Source: an uncultured Saprospiraceae bacterium | GTDB taxonomy: Bacteria; Bacteroidota; Bacteroidia; Chitinophagales; Saprospiraceae | Assembly: GCA_937921525.1 (NCBI GenBank) | Contig: CAKZUM010000665.1 | Coordinates: 1 to 7,813 of the forward strand | Reading direction: 5' to 3' | DNA: 7,813 bases | In this document: piece by piece, positions 1-5,923 of the stretch | Layout of the letters: every line of letters begins with the position of its first letter | Numbering within the stretch: position 1 is the stretch's first letter | Made by a program: the position numbers and the translations under genes | Notes under the pieces: model-generated | The model's input: the letters and a program-made list of their open reading frames with translations, nothing else | The model's database searches: none | What the model was told of the DNA's origin: nothing

Positions 1-2446
1 CGCAGGCGCAGGAGTATGTTTAGTATGGGCATTATCTTATGAAGATGGTTTAACAGGATTAGCAGCAGGTAATAATGTAGATCAATTATCGGGTTGTTAT
101 AGCTTATCAAATAGTGTATCAGTTACAAGAAACGAGGCAGTGGGTGGAACGTTAACAGGTGGGCCATTCATTTTCAATTCAATTGGTGATGGAGTAGCAG
201 ATAATATTTCAGCAGGCTCAATTACTTTATCAGGTAATAGCGGCAGTAATAGCCAGTGGGTAGTAACAGATGAGCAAGGTGTCATCTTAGGCTTACCACC
301 AATGCCAAGTGCAGTAAACTTTGACGGAGCAGGAGCAGGAACCTGTCTAGTATGGCACTTAAGTTTTGAAGATGGTTTACAAGGTGCAGCAGTGGGGATG
401 AATGCGAATAACCTAGTAGGATGTTATAGCTTATCTAACCCAATAGAAGTAGTAAGAAATAATGCAAGCGGTTGTAATACAAATGGTGGAGAATTAATCG
501 GCGGCCCATTCACTTTCAATTCAATTGGTGATGGAGTAGCAGATAATATTCCAGCAGGCTCAATCACTTTAGCGAACAGCACAGGACCAAATAGCCAGTG
601 GGTAGTAACAGATGAGCAAGGTATCATCTTAGGCTTACCACCAATGCCAAGTGCAGTGAACTTTGACGGAGCAGGAGCAGGAACGTGTCTAGTATGGCAC
701 TTAAGTTTTGAAGATGGCTTACAAGGTGCAGCAGTAGGGATGAATGCGAATAACCTAGTAGGATGTTATAGCTTATCAAACCCAATAGAAGTAGTAAGAA
801 ATAATGCAAGCGGTTGTAATACCAATGGTGGCGAATTAATCGGCGGCCCATTCACTTTCAATTCAATAGGTGATGGAGTAGCAGATAATATTCCAGCAGG
901 TTCGATTACTTTAGCGAACAGCACAGGACCAAATAGCCAGTGGGTAGTAACAGATGAGCAAGGTATCATCTTAGGCTTACCACCAATGCCAAGTGCAGTA
1001 AACTTTGACGGAGCAGGAGCAGGAACGTGTTTAGTATGGCACTTAAGTTTTGAAGATGGTTTACAAGGTGCAGCAGTGGGTATGAATGCGAATAACCTAG
1101 TAGGATGTTATAGCTTATCAAACCCAATAGAAGTAGTAAGAAATAATGCAAGCGGCTGTAATGTAAATGGTGGTGAATTAATCGGCGGCCCATTTAGCTT
1201 TACTGTAGGAGATGGCGTTGCAGATAATTTGGCACCTGGCTCAATTACTTTAGCGAACAGCACAGGACCAAATAGCCAGTGGGTAGTAACAGATGAGCAA
1301 GGAAATATCTTGGGTTTACCACCAATGCCAAGTGCTGTGGACTTTGATGGCGCAGGAGCAGGAACGTGTCTAGTATGGCACTTAAGTTTTGAAGATGGTT
1401 TAAAAGGAGCAGAAGTAGGGATGAATGCGAATGACTTACAGGGCTGTTACAGTTTATCAAATGCAGTCGAAGTAGTGAGAACACCAGCAGCTACATGTAC
1501 TGCTGCTGGCGGAACATTAATAGGTGGTCCATTTGAATTTTGTGTAGGGGATGGTGAGGCAGATAATCTAGCAGCTGGTTCTATCACACTATCAGGTAAT
1601 AGTGGTAGCAATAGCCAATGGGTAGTAACAGATGACCAGGGCAATATCTTAGGCTTACCGCCAATGCCAAGCGCAGTGGACTTTGATGGGGCAGGGGCAG
1701 GTACTTGTTTGATCTGGCATTTATCTTACGAAGGAGAAATAGTTGGTTTAGAAGCAGGTTTGAATGCCAATGATTTACAAGGTTGTTACAGTTTGTCTAA
1801 TGCTGTAACTGTCAATAGAAGTGATGATGGCAGTATCTGTCATATAGGGAGTACTACATGTGCTGTACCTTCTGAACCAGAAGTAACAAATGTTTCTGCT
1901 AGAAAAATAATTCTTGACTGGGAAGATGTAGAAGGTGCAAGAGGATATACAATACAAGTACGATTCAAAGGAAGAGAAAACTGGGTAGCAACAGCATTTG
2001 TAAGATATTCGAAGGCAAGAGTATTAGCTCCTGCTAATAGAGATTATGAATACCGTTTAAGATCAGTTTGTCATGGAGAGGATCAGTCAGCTTATAGCTC
2101 TATTTTTGAGTTTTCAACTTCTGGAGGAAATCTTCAAATTGCAAGCTCTAGAAATGCAGAAGTATTTGAAGCAGATGTAGCACTAGAAAACATATTTGAA
2201 AATGTAACTATTGCACCTAATCCTTTCGCTAATTCTCTAGAGTTAAATTATACGAGTAGTGCTGATAATGCAAGAGTATCTATCTTCCACATAAGCGGAA
2301 GAAAGGTATTTGATCAGGTGATAGCTAAAGATATATCAAAGCACCAATTGAATGTTTCAGATTTAGAAAGCGGTTTATACATGTTATCTATTCAAGAGGA
2401 TGGCCAACAAGTATTGAATCGTAGAATAGTGAAACAAAGGAAATAG
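1..2446 (+). CDS. Secreted tandem-repeat protein with T9SS type A sorting domain (5' partial)
   Basis: The frame is open from base 2, so the N-terminus and signal peptide lie upstream of the window; the GTG at 140 is an internal valine. The visible part is about 814 residues. In order it holds half a repeat (2-142), five full repeats of about 114 residues (143-1819), a linker with two cysteines, a fibronectin III-like domain (about 1868-2125; Trp in the LDWEDVEGARGY core, YRLRSVC strand) and a C-terminal T9SS sorting domain (about 2201-2443; APNPF start, SGRKVF, LESGLYMLSI, basic end). In known T9SS proteins this tail directs export across the outer membrane and is cleaved, leaving the protein secreted or surface-anchored. 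Each repeat has conserved GTC and GCYSLSN cysteines, probably disulfide-forming, and acidic GDGxADN and FDGAGAG segments. The repeat type resembles those of large Saprospiria-like surface proteins. An adhesin or matrix role is inference; no catalytic domain is seen. It ends in a strong terminator. Confidence 0.9.
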   Translation, partial: AGAGVCLVWALSYEDGLTGLAAGNNVDQLSGCYSLSNSVSVTRNEAVGGTLTGGPFIFNSIGDGVADNISAGSITLSGNSGSNSQWVVTDEQGVILGLPPMPSAVNFDGAGAGTCLVWHLSFEDGLQGAAVGMNANNLVGCYSLSNPIEVVRNNASGCNTNGGELIGGPFTFNSIGDGVADNIPAGSITLANSTGPNSQWVVTDEQGIILGLPPMPSAVNFDGAGAGTCLVWHLSFEDGLQGAAVGMNANNLVGCYSLSNPIEVVRNNASGCNTNGGELIGGPFTFNSIGDGVADNIPAGSITLANSTGPNSQWVVTDEQGIILGLPPMPSAVNFDGAGAGTCLVWHLSFEDGLQGAAVGMNANNLVGCYSLSNPIEVVRNNASGCNVNGGELIGGPFSFTVGDGVADNLAPGSITLANSTGPNSQWVVTDEQGNILGLPPMPSAVDFDGAGAGTCLVWHLSFEDGLKGAEVGMNANDLQGCYSLSNAVEVVRTPAATCTAAGGTLIGGPFEFCVGDGEADNLAAGSITLSGNSGSNSQWVVTDDQGNILGLPPMPSAVDFDGAGAGTCLIWHLSYEGEIVGLEAGLNANDLQGCYSLSNAVTVNRSDDGSICHIGSTTCAVPSEPEVTNVSARKIILDWEDVEGARGYTIQVRFKGRENWVATAFVRYSKARVLAPANRDYEYRLRSVCHGEDQSAYSSIFEFSTSGGNLQIASSRNAEVFEADVALENIFENVTIAPNPFANSLELNYTSSADNARVSIFHISGRKVFDQVIAKDISKHQLNVSDLESGLYMLSIQEDGQQVLNRRIVKQRK
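143..1819 (+). repeat. In-frame tandem repeat array, five units of 339-342 bp
   Basis: Units begin at the GG of GGxLxGGPF: 143-484, 485-826, 827-1168 (each 342 bp, 114 residues), 1169-1507 (339 bp, 113 residues) and 1508-1819 (last unit, shorter end). A further half unit, starting within the DGAGAG motif, occupies 2-142. Units 2 and 3 differ at about 14 of 342 bases and at one residue (Thr to Val at the end of the unit). Units 4 and 5 are more diverged: FxVGDG replaces FNSIGDG, and ANDLQG replaces ANNLVG. The half unit at the window edge is the most diverged of all. The periodicity also produces regularly spaced spurious reading frames on the minus strand. Confidence 0.97.
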
Positions 2447-2476
2447 TTTTAGTTTACCCTCTTTAGTGAGTCTATT

Positions 2477-2525
2477 GAGGCTGTTTCTAAGATCAATATG
2501 ATCTAAGAGACAGCCTCTTTTTTTT
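2477..2525 (+). terminator. Rho-independent terminator of the T9SS repeat protein
   Basis: An 18-bp stem (2477-2494 with 2500-2517) with one G-U pair and one A-A mismatch closes on a 5-base loop. The stem begins GAGGCTGT and is followed by eight Ts (2518-2525). It starts 31 bases after the stop codon. The minus side has no T tract after the stem, so it should act mainly on plus-strand transcripts, although the flavin oxidoreductase converges on it from the other side. Confidence 0.9.
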
Positions 2526-2536
2526 GACTAGATATT

Positions 2537-3733
2537 TTATACAGGTCGTTTTCGACCAGTTACTTTTTCATAGACCATCCACACATCCATATTTGGATCG
2601 GGATCTAACCCCTTACCCATACGAGCTAATTGGAACATATGCCAAGGTGTTTGAAGCATACCAGACATGTCTATTTTATCAACACCCGTTAGTAAATCAG
2701 GTACTGTACAATCTGTCATGGCATCACTCAATAAATCTTTAGCAACGTCAGGAAATACGCAGAAAGGGCGACCTAGTCCTACAAAGTCTAACTCTCCATT
2801 AGAGATCGCCTTATTCATGGTATCTACCGTTCTAAACCCACCAGTAAGCATCAAAGGAGATTTAATTTTACTTCTAACTTTTACAATGAAGTCCATAAAA
2901 TAGGCCTCTCTCTTTTTCGTACTTTCTTTTTGGGTAGTGCCCACCATAGCTGCTCGCTCATAAGTCCCACCAGATACTTCAATCAAATCCATTCCTGCCT
3001 CATCCAGCATTTGAATAACTTCCATAGATTCTTCTTCCGTGAAAGCACCCCGCTGAAAATCGGCAGAATTTATCTTGATTCCTAAAGGAAAATCTGGACC
3101 TACTTTTGCTCGCATATTGCGATAAATCTCCAAAACAAAACGAGCTCTATTTTCCAAAGAGCCACCCCACTTATCCGTCCTCAAATTAGTAAGTGGAGAC
3201 AGAAATTGACTCACTAAATAACCATGAGCGCCATGTATTTGCGCACCTTTCATACCCGACTTCTTTGCAAGAAGTGCCGCATTTCCATATCGTTCTATTA
3301 AGTCTAAAATTTCCGCTTCTTCTAAAGGACGAGGTTGGATATACATCTTACTTGGCATACCCACATTAGAAGCACTAACAGGTGCTTTATCTAAATAAGA
3401 AGGAGCTTGTCTGCCGGGATGATTGATTTGCATCCATAAGTGTACGCCATTTGCTTGTGCTTTATTTGCTAAAGTAGTGTAGTCTTCTAAGAATTCCTCC
3501 TCAGCGATCATCACATTGGCATTGACTAAATGAGCCTTGTCGACCATGACATTACCAGAGAGCAGTATCCCTGCACCTCCTTTTCCCCATCGTTCATATA
3601 GATTAAATAAGGCGGGGGAAGGTCGACCATTTGGTTCTGCGATTCCTTCACTTAAGGCAGATTTTGCAATTCTATTGGGTACTTCTACACCACATGGTAG
3701 TATGAAAGATTGGTTGAGTGCTGATTTTTGCAT
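2537..3733 (-). CDS. NADH:flavin oxidoreductase, Old Yellow Enzyme family
   Basis: A 398-residue FMN-dependent TIM-barrel oxidoreductase, expected in the cytoplasm. Members use NAD(P)H to reduce activated C=C bonds of enones and similar electrophiles; the substrate here is unknown. Visible hallmarks: QINHPGRQ (residues 102-109; the Gln contacts flavin), the substrate-binding HGAHGYL motif (167-173, with His167, His170 and Tyr172), then FLSPLTNLRTDKWGGSLENR (177-196), TGGF (297-300) and GLGRP (319-323), the FMN-phosphate region. Simple OYE proteins have about 340-370 residues; this one has a C-terminal extension of about 50 residues (PWHMFQLARMGKG, DVWMVYEK) as in the roughly 400-residue subgroup. 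The start is the first ATG, about 25 bases after a -7 box. No partner gene is adjacent, so it appears monocistronic. A detoxification or stress role is only a guess. Confidence 0.95.
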   Translation of the reverse strand: MQKSALNQSFILPCGVEVPNRIAKSALSEGIAEPNGRPSPALFNLYERWGKGGAGILLSGNVMVDKAHLVNANVMIAEEEFLEDYTTLANKAQANGVHLWMQINHPGRQAPSYLDKAPVSASNVGMPSKMYIQPRPLEEAEILDLIERYGNAALLAKKSGMKGAQIHGAHGYLVSQFLSPLTNLRTDKWGGSLENRARFVLEIYRNMRAKVGPDFPLGIKINSADFQRGAFTEEESMEVIQMLDEAGMDLIEVSGGTYERAAMVGTTQKESTKKREAYFMDFIVKVRSKIKSPLMLTGGFRTVDTMNKAISNGELDFVGLGRPFCVFPDVAKDLLSDAMTDCTVPDLLTGVDKIDMSGMLQTPWHMFQLARMGKGLDPDPNMDVWMVYEKVTGRKRPV

Positions 3734-3758
3734 TGTATTTTACTATATTTATTGCTGA

Positions 3759-3766
3759 CAAAGGTA
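3759..3766 (-). promoter_or_regulatory. Bacteroidota-type -7 promoter box for the flavin oxidoreductase
   Basis: On the minus strand this reads TACCTTTG, an exact match to the TAnnTTTG -7 element of the main Bacteroidota sigma factor. It lies 25 bases before the start codon, which would give a leader of about 20 bases. No clear TTG -33 element lies at the usual 19-21-base spacing, so the call rests on the -7 box and its position. Confidence 0.55.
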
Positions 3767-3826
3767 AAATAATTATATTATCTTTCTTTGTTCCAAGACT
3801 TTTCCAATTTAGACAAGCTCTAAACT

Positions 3827-3992
3827 TACACTACTAGACATTTTTAGAATAGAGAACAGACCAGCCCGACTGCCGTCAGGCGGGCGGGGAAGCGAGAACA
3901 GAGATATATTTCGTTTAAAAAACTATGAAATTTCGTCATTTTTTAACGAAACCCGTCTCTACTCTCTACTCTTTAAAATGTCCAGTAGTGTA
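3827..3992. mobile_element. MITE-like element (166 bp) with inverted ends and 9-bp target duplication
   Basis: The two ends are inverted copies. The left end (3827-3860) starts TACACTACT, and the right end (3958-3992) read on the minus strand starts the same way. About 29 of 35 aligned positions match, with one gap. The element is flanked immediately on both sides by the perfect direct repeat CTCTAAACT (3818-3826 and 3993-4001), as expected of a target-site duplication. It has no plausible gene of its own, so it would be non-autonomous and need a transposase elsewhere. Inside are a GC-rich hairpin (3864-3885) and an AT-rich inverted repeat (3909-3922 with 3939-3951). It sits between the oxidoreductase promoter and the start of the small exported protein. 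The parent insertion-sequence family cannot be named from the ends alone. Confidence 0.75.
3864..3885. repeat. GC-rich hairpin inside the MITE-like element
   Basis: A 9-base arm (GCCCGACTG) pairs with CAGGCGGGC at eight of nine positions around a CCGT loop. The run continues as GGGG. It is strikingly GC-rich against AT-rich surroundings and has no T tract, so it does not look like a terminator. Short palindromes of this CTGCCGTCAGGCGGGC type occur as dispersed repeats in Bacteroidota genomes; copy number here is unknown. Confidence 0.7.
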
Positions 3993-4029
3993 CTCTAAAC
4001 TAGCGATTCGCATTAATGAAATAAAAACA

Positions 4030-4410
4030 ATGAAAAAGATAGGATTAATATTGATTTACTCATGTGTATATTCATTATCTCTTTTCTGCAAAGAAGTACC
4101 CGACAAGTCTATAGCAGTTAATGCTGCTGATATTTTTGATTTACTTTTAATATCATCGGATAGCATTTCTAAGGAGAGAGAATATATGATTCTATATCCA
4201 AGTTCAATTGATAAGCATATTGTGATTAAGCAATTTAAACAGGAGAAGATGCATATTCGCTTAATGAATATTGGGGGACAAGTATTGCGAGAGCAGTGGA
4301 CAGAAGCACTAGAGACAGATCTAAATGTCAAAAATTTGAAAGGACTTTTTATTGTAGAAATCAAATATGAAGGCGGAGTATTTTCTAAAACAATATTAAT
4401 AAACTCATAG
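4030..4410 (+). CDS. Small exported protein with T9SS sorting-like domain
   Basis: The start at 4030 gives 126 residues beginning MKKIGLILIYSCVYSLSLFC, a typical signal peptide (Lys-Lys, then a hydrophobic core). An in-frame ATG at 3925 would put the signal peptide internally and start inside the MITE-like element, so it is rejected. After a linker of about 30 residues, residues about 52-126 resemble a type A T9SS tail: a YPSSIDKHIVIK strand where the usual motif is YPNPxxxxLxI, then IRLMNIGGQVLREQ, LNVKNLKGLFIVEIK and a final KTILINS strand. The Asn-Pro pair is lost, so the domain is degenerate. There is almost no cargo between signal and tail. The phenylalanine before the cysteine fits a lipobox poorly. 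It may be a minimal secreted protein or the remnant of a larger T9SS gene. The ORF is intact. Its promoter may lie in the adjacent element. Confidence 0.75.
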   Translation: MKKIGLILIYSCVYSLSLFCKEVPDKSIAVNAADIFDLLLISSDSISKEREYMILYPSSIDKHIVIKQFKQEKMHIRLMNIGGQVLREQWTEALETDLNVKNLKGLFIVEIKYEGGVFSKTILINS

Positions 4411-4435
4411 GGACTAGGAAAAAAATAACCTACCC

Positions 4436-4488
4436 ACCACATAAGCACATAATTACGCTTTGCTATGTGATCTATGTACCTATGTGGT
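4436..4488. repeat. CTATGTG-type palindromic repeat
   Basis: ACCACATAAGCACATA (4436-4451) faces TATGTACCTATGTGGT (4473-4488). As DNA the arms match at 14 of 16 positions. If transcribed from the minus strand, both mismatches become G-U pairs, giving a continuous 16-bp stem. The right side carries three near-copies of CTATGTG spaced 8-9 bases apart. It lies just downstream of the small exported protein and resembles dispersed intergenic repeats of this kind; that resemblance is from memory, not a search. Confidence 0.6.
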
Positions 4489-4530
4489 AAAAAAAAATCT
4501 AGTTTTATATGGTAAAAAAAACTCTAGTTT
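4481..4530. repeat. Two abutting 25-bp direct repeats
   Basis: Copy one is 4481-4505 and copy two 4506-4530. Each has the form TATRTGGT, an A-run, then TCTAGTTT, and 23 of 25 bases match. The first copy overlaps the right arm of the palindrome, so copy two looks like a tandem duplication of its edge, perhaps by slippage at the A-run. Confidence 0.75.
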
Positions 4531-4540
4531 TTTAAAACAG

Positions 4541-4573
4541 AAAAGCCCTCCAAATTTCTAAGGAGAGCCTTTC
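4541..4573. terminator. Probable bidirectional terminator between convergent genes
   Basis: AAAAGCCCTCC (4541-4551) pairs imperfectly with GGAGAGCCTTT (4562-4572, one mismatch and one bulge) around a 10-base loop. T-rich tracts follow on both strands (CTTTCTTTTTCTTT on plus, CTTTTCTGTTTT on minus). It sits between the small exported protein (plus) and the RNA-binding protein (minus), so it can end both transcripts. Confidence 0.7.
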
Positions 4574-4648
4574 TTTTTCTTTACAAGGTATGTACTTAAA
4601 AGTACTTAATGGAACAAGTAAAAAATACTTTTTCCAAATCAGTTGTTT

Positions 4649-5008
4649 CTAGTATCTTCGACCGCCACCGCCGCCGCCGTATCCACCGCCGCCGCCATAG
4701 CCGCCGCCACCGCCGCCGCCATAACCACCACGTCCGCCACCTCTACCACCACGTCCACCTCTATCTTCTCTTGGCTCAGCTTTCTTAACCACAATTACTC
4801 GTCCGTCAAACTCTTGATCATTTAATGCGTCGATAGCTGCTTGAGCTTCGTCGTCGTTTGGCATTTCAACAAATCCAAAACCTTTAGATCGGCCAGAAAA
4901 TTTGTCCATAATAATTTTTGCAGAATCGACCGCGCCGAATTCTTCAAAAGCGCTTTGTAAATCTTGCTCTTGTGTGTCAAAATTTAACTTTGCAACGAAA
5001 ATATTCAT
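4649..5008 (-). CDS. RRM RNA-binding protein with glycine-rich RGG tail
   Basis: A 119-residue protein with one N-terminal RNA recognition motif (residues 1 to about 77) and a low-complexity tail. RNP2 is IFVAKL (3-8) and RNP1 is KGFGFVEM (42-49), with the aromatic residues that stack on RNA bases. The tail (83-119) is RGGRGG followed by GGGY repeats, ending RRY. Bacterial single-RRM glycine-rich proteins of this size occur in cyanobacteria and Bacteroidota. Cyanobacterial members are often cold-induced and bind single-stranded RNA, acting as RNA chaperones; that role here is inference. The tail is encoded mostly by GGC/GGT codons, making 4655-4760 a GC-rich island prone to slippage. The start is fixed by the RRM beginning at residue 2. 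Downstream is a shared terminator; upstream is a long AT-rich stretch that could hold a long leader. Confidence 0.95.
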   Translation of the reverse strand: MNIFVAKLNFDTQEQDLQSAFEEFGAVDSAKIIMDKFSGRSKGFGFVEMPNDDEAQAAIDALNDQEFDGRVIVVKKAEPREDRGGRGGRGGGRGGYGGGGGGGYGGGGGYGGGGGGRRY

Positions 5009-5336
5009 TTAAATAAAATTGAAAATAAAAAAAATGTGAGTTGACTTTAAAGGTTGGATAAGACAAAAGACTTGTTTAAGAAGACTTAAATAATAACGAA
5101 CAAAAAAATAAACTCATTTATTAATACCTTGCGAATATACGACCAATTATTCATACTTGTCGCTATTTAACACATACGCAACAAATTGTACTCGGTCTCA
5201 TAAATGCTTCTTTAGCAGTATTTTGTGCTTAGAAATGCGTGTTTTATAAAGAAATGAACAGAAATTAGATCATAATCCTAAAATTCTAGTTCTTTTTTAT
5301 AAAATAATAAAATTAGTATTTGTTAATAAAATTAAT
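5009..5336. other. Divergent intergenic region between RRM gene and VF530 gene
   Basis: These 328 bases are AT-rich and must hold the promoters of both flanking genes. No exact TAnnTTTG box was found on either strand; the nearest is TATATTCG on the minus strand (5139-5132), which would give the RRM gene a leader of about 125 bases. A 6-bp hairpin, TTTAAG-AAGA-CTTAAA (5075-5090), lies in that possible leader. No RNA gene or plausible reading frame was seen. Confidence 0.5.
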
Positions 5337-5588
5337 ATGAATCCTAAAAAGTTACCTTCGTTTCAGGCAAATAATCCTTTACATGGCGTCAAATTGGTTG
5401 ATATTTTAGAATTTCTCGTAGCAGAATATGGGTGGCCTACGCTTGGATCTATGATTAGTATTCGATGTTTTAATAATGATCCTTCCATAAAATCCAGTCT
5501 AAAATTTTTAAGAAAGACCCCCTGGGCAAGAGATAAAGTAGAGCAGTTATATCTAGATACAATAGAAAGGTTAGATAAAAGGAAATAA
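5337..5588 (+). CDS. VF530 family (DUF2132) protein
   Basis: An 83-residue protein that matches the VF530 family throughout: NNPLHGVKLVDILEFLV (12-28), YGWPTLG (31-37), then IRCFNNDPSIKSSLKFLRKT (42-61) and PWARDKVEQLYL (62-73). These are the most conserved blocks of the family, recognised from memory. The family is named after a small Vibrio fischeri protein whose structure was solved, and members are commonly annotated as putative DNA-binding proteins; the cellular role is not established. It is essentially full length, with a short lysine-rich end. The gene stands alone, has an AT-rich upstream region without a clear Shine-Dalgarno sequence, and ends in a strong hairpin shared with the convergent HTH gene. 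The family is scattered across Proteobacteria and Bacteroidota, so its presence does not by itself indicate transfer. Confidence 0.92.
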   Translation: MNPKKLPSFQANNPLHGVKLVDILEFLVAEYGWPTLGSMISIRCFNNDPSIKSSLKFLRKTPWARDKVEQLYLDTIERLDKRK

Positions 5589-5605
5589 GATTTATTCTTG
5601 ACTAC

Positions 5606-5652
5606 AATTAAAAAGCGGTACTGATTTGTTAAACCAGTACCGCTTTCTAATT
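5606..5652. terminator. Bidirectional terminator between VF530 and HTH genes
   Basis: An 18-position stem (5606-5623 with 5635-5652) has 17 pairs, including a perfect 12-bp core AAAGCGGTACTG, and an 11-base loop. The A-rich outer arm and T-rich opposite arm give uridine tracts in both directions. It starts 18 bases after the VF530 stop and ends 17 bases before the stop of the convergent gene. Confidence 0.92.
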
Positions 5653-5668
5653 AACCTAAGGATTTTAA

Positions 5669-5923
5669 TTACTCCTTTTTAGTATTCTTTTCTTTAATAA
5701 TTTGTTTAGCAAGATTTAGAATTGTGAGGTCTTCAATTCTGAATATGCCTCCACCAGGACCAGATTGTTTGTGCATATCTAGCATGGGAGTAGATTTCTT
5801 TTTGGCACCAAAATAATTTCTAATGGCTTGTTCTTCAAGGTTTAATTGTTTAGCAATTTTTTTAACACTTCCAGTAGGTAGGCTGTGCTTAATGTTTCTT
5901 AATTCTTCAAAAGTGATAATCAT
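5669..5923 (-). CDS. Small HTH-like DNA-binding protein, Bacteroidota type
   Basis: An 84-residue protein. The N-terminal half (ITFEELRNIKHSLP, then VKKIAKQLNLEEQAIRNYFG, residues 20-39) has the pattern of a helix-turn-helix: a small residue in the first helix, a turn at the Leu-Asn-Leu, and a recognition-type second helix ending in Asn-Tyr-Phe-Gly. The C-terminal half has a glycine-rich GPGGGIFRIED turn (55-65) and a helix ILNLAKQII (68-76), with a charged end. Similar small proteins with the same LP-GS, NYFG and GPGGGI landmarks occur in Bacteroidota as uncharacterised proteins; this is recalled, not searched. A DNA-binding regulator is the likeliest reading, but no target is known. No toxin-like partner adjoins it. 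It stands alone, with a 15-bp palindrome just upstream. Confidence 0.8.
   Translation of the reverse strand: MIITFEELRNIKHSLPTGSVKKIAKQLNLEEQAIRNYFGAKKKSTPMLDMHKQSGPGGGIFRIEDLTILNLAKQIIKEKNTKKE

Noticed and set aside
97..1644. Series of minus-strand reading frames of 60-80 codons across the repeat array
   Set aside because: They recur with the 342-bp period of the plus-strand repeats and are shadows of that coding sequence.
143..1819. CRISPR array as an explanation for the regular repeats
   Set aside because: The repeats are 339-342 bp, in-frame and coding, with no short repeats and unique spacers.
3925..4029. Upstream extension of the small exported protein from the ATG at 3925
   Set aside because: It would place the signal peptide 35 residues in and begin inside the MITE-like element; the ATG at 4030 gives a normal signal peptide.
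4056..4448. Minus-strand frame of 130 codons opposite the small exported protein
   Set aside because: It is antisense to a gene with a clear signal peptide and tail domain, and its product resembles no family I know.
4643..4825. Plus-strand Ala/Thr-rich frame opposite the RRM gene
   Set aside because: It is the complement of the glycine-rich tail codons and has no independent support.
5669..5923. Antitoxin of a toxin-antitoxin pair
   Set aside because: No toxin-like gene adjoins it; the convergent neighbour is a VF530 family protein beyond a strong terminator.
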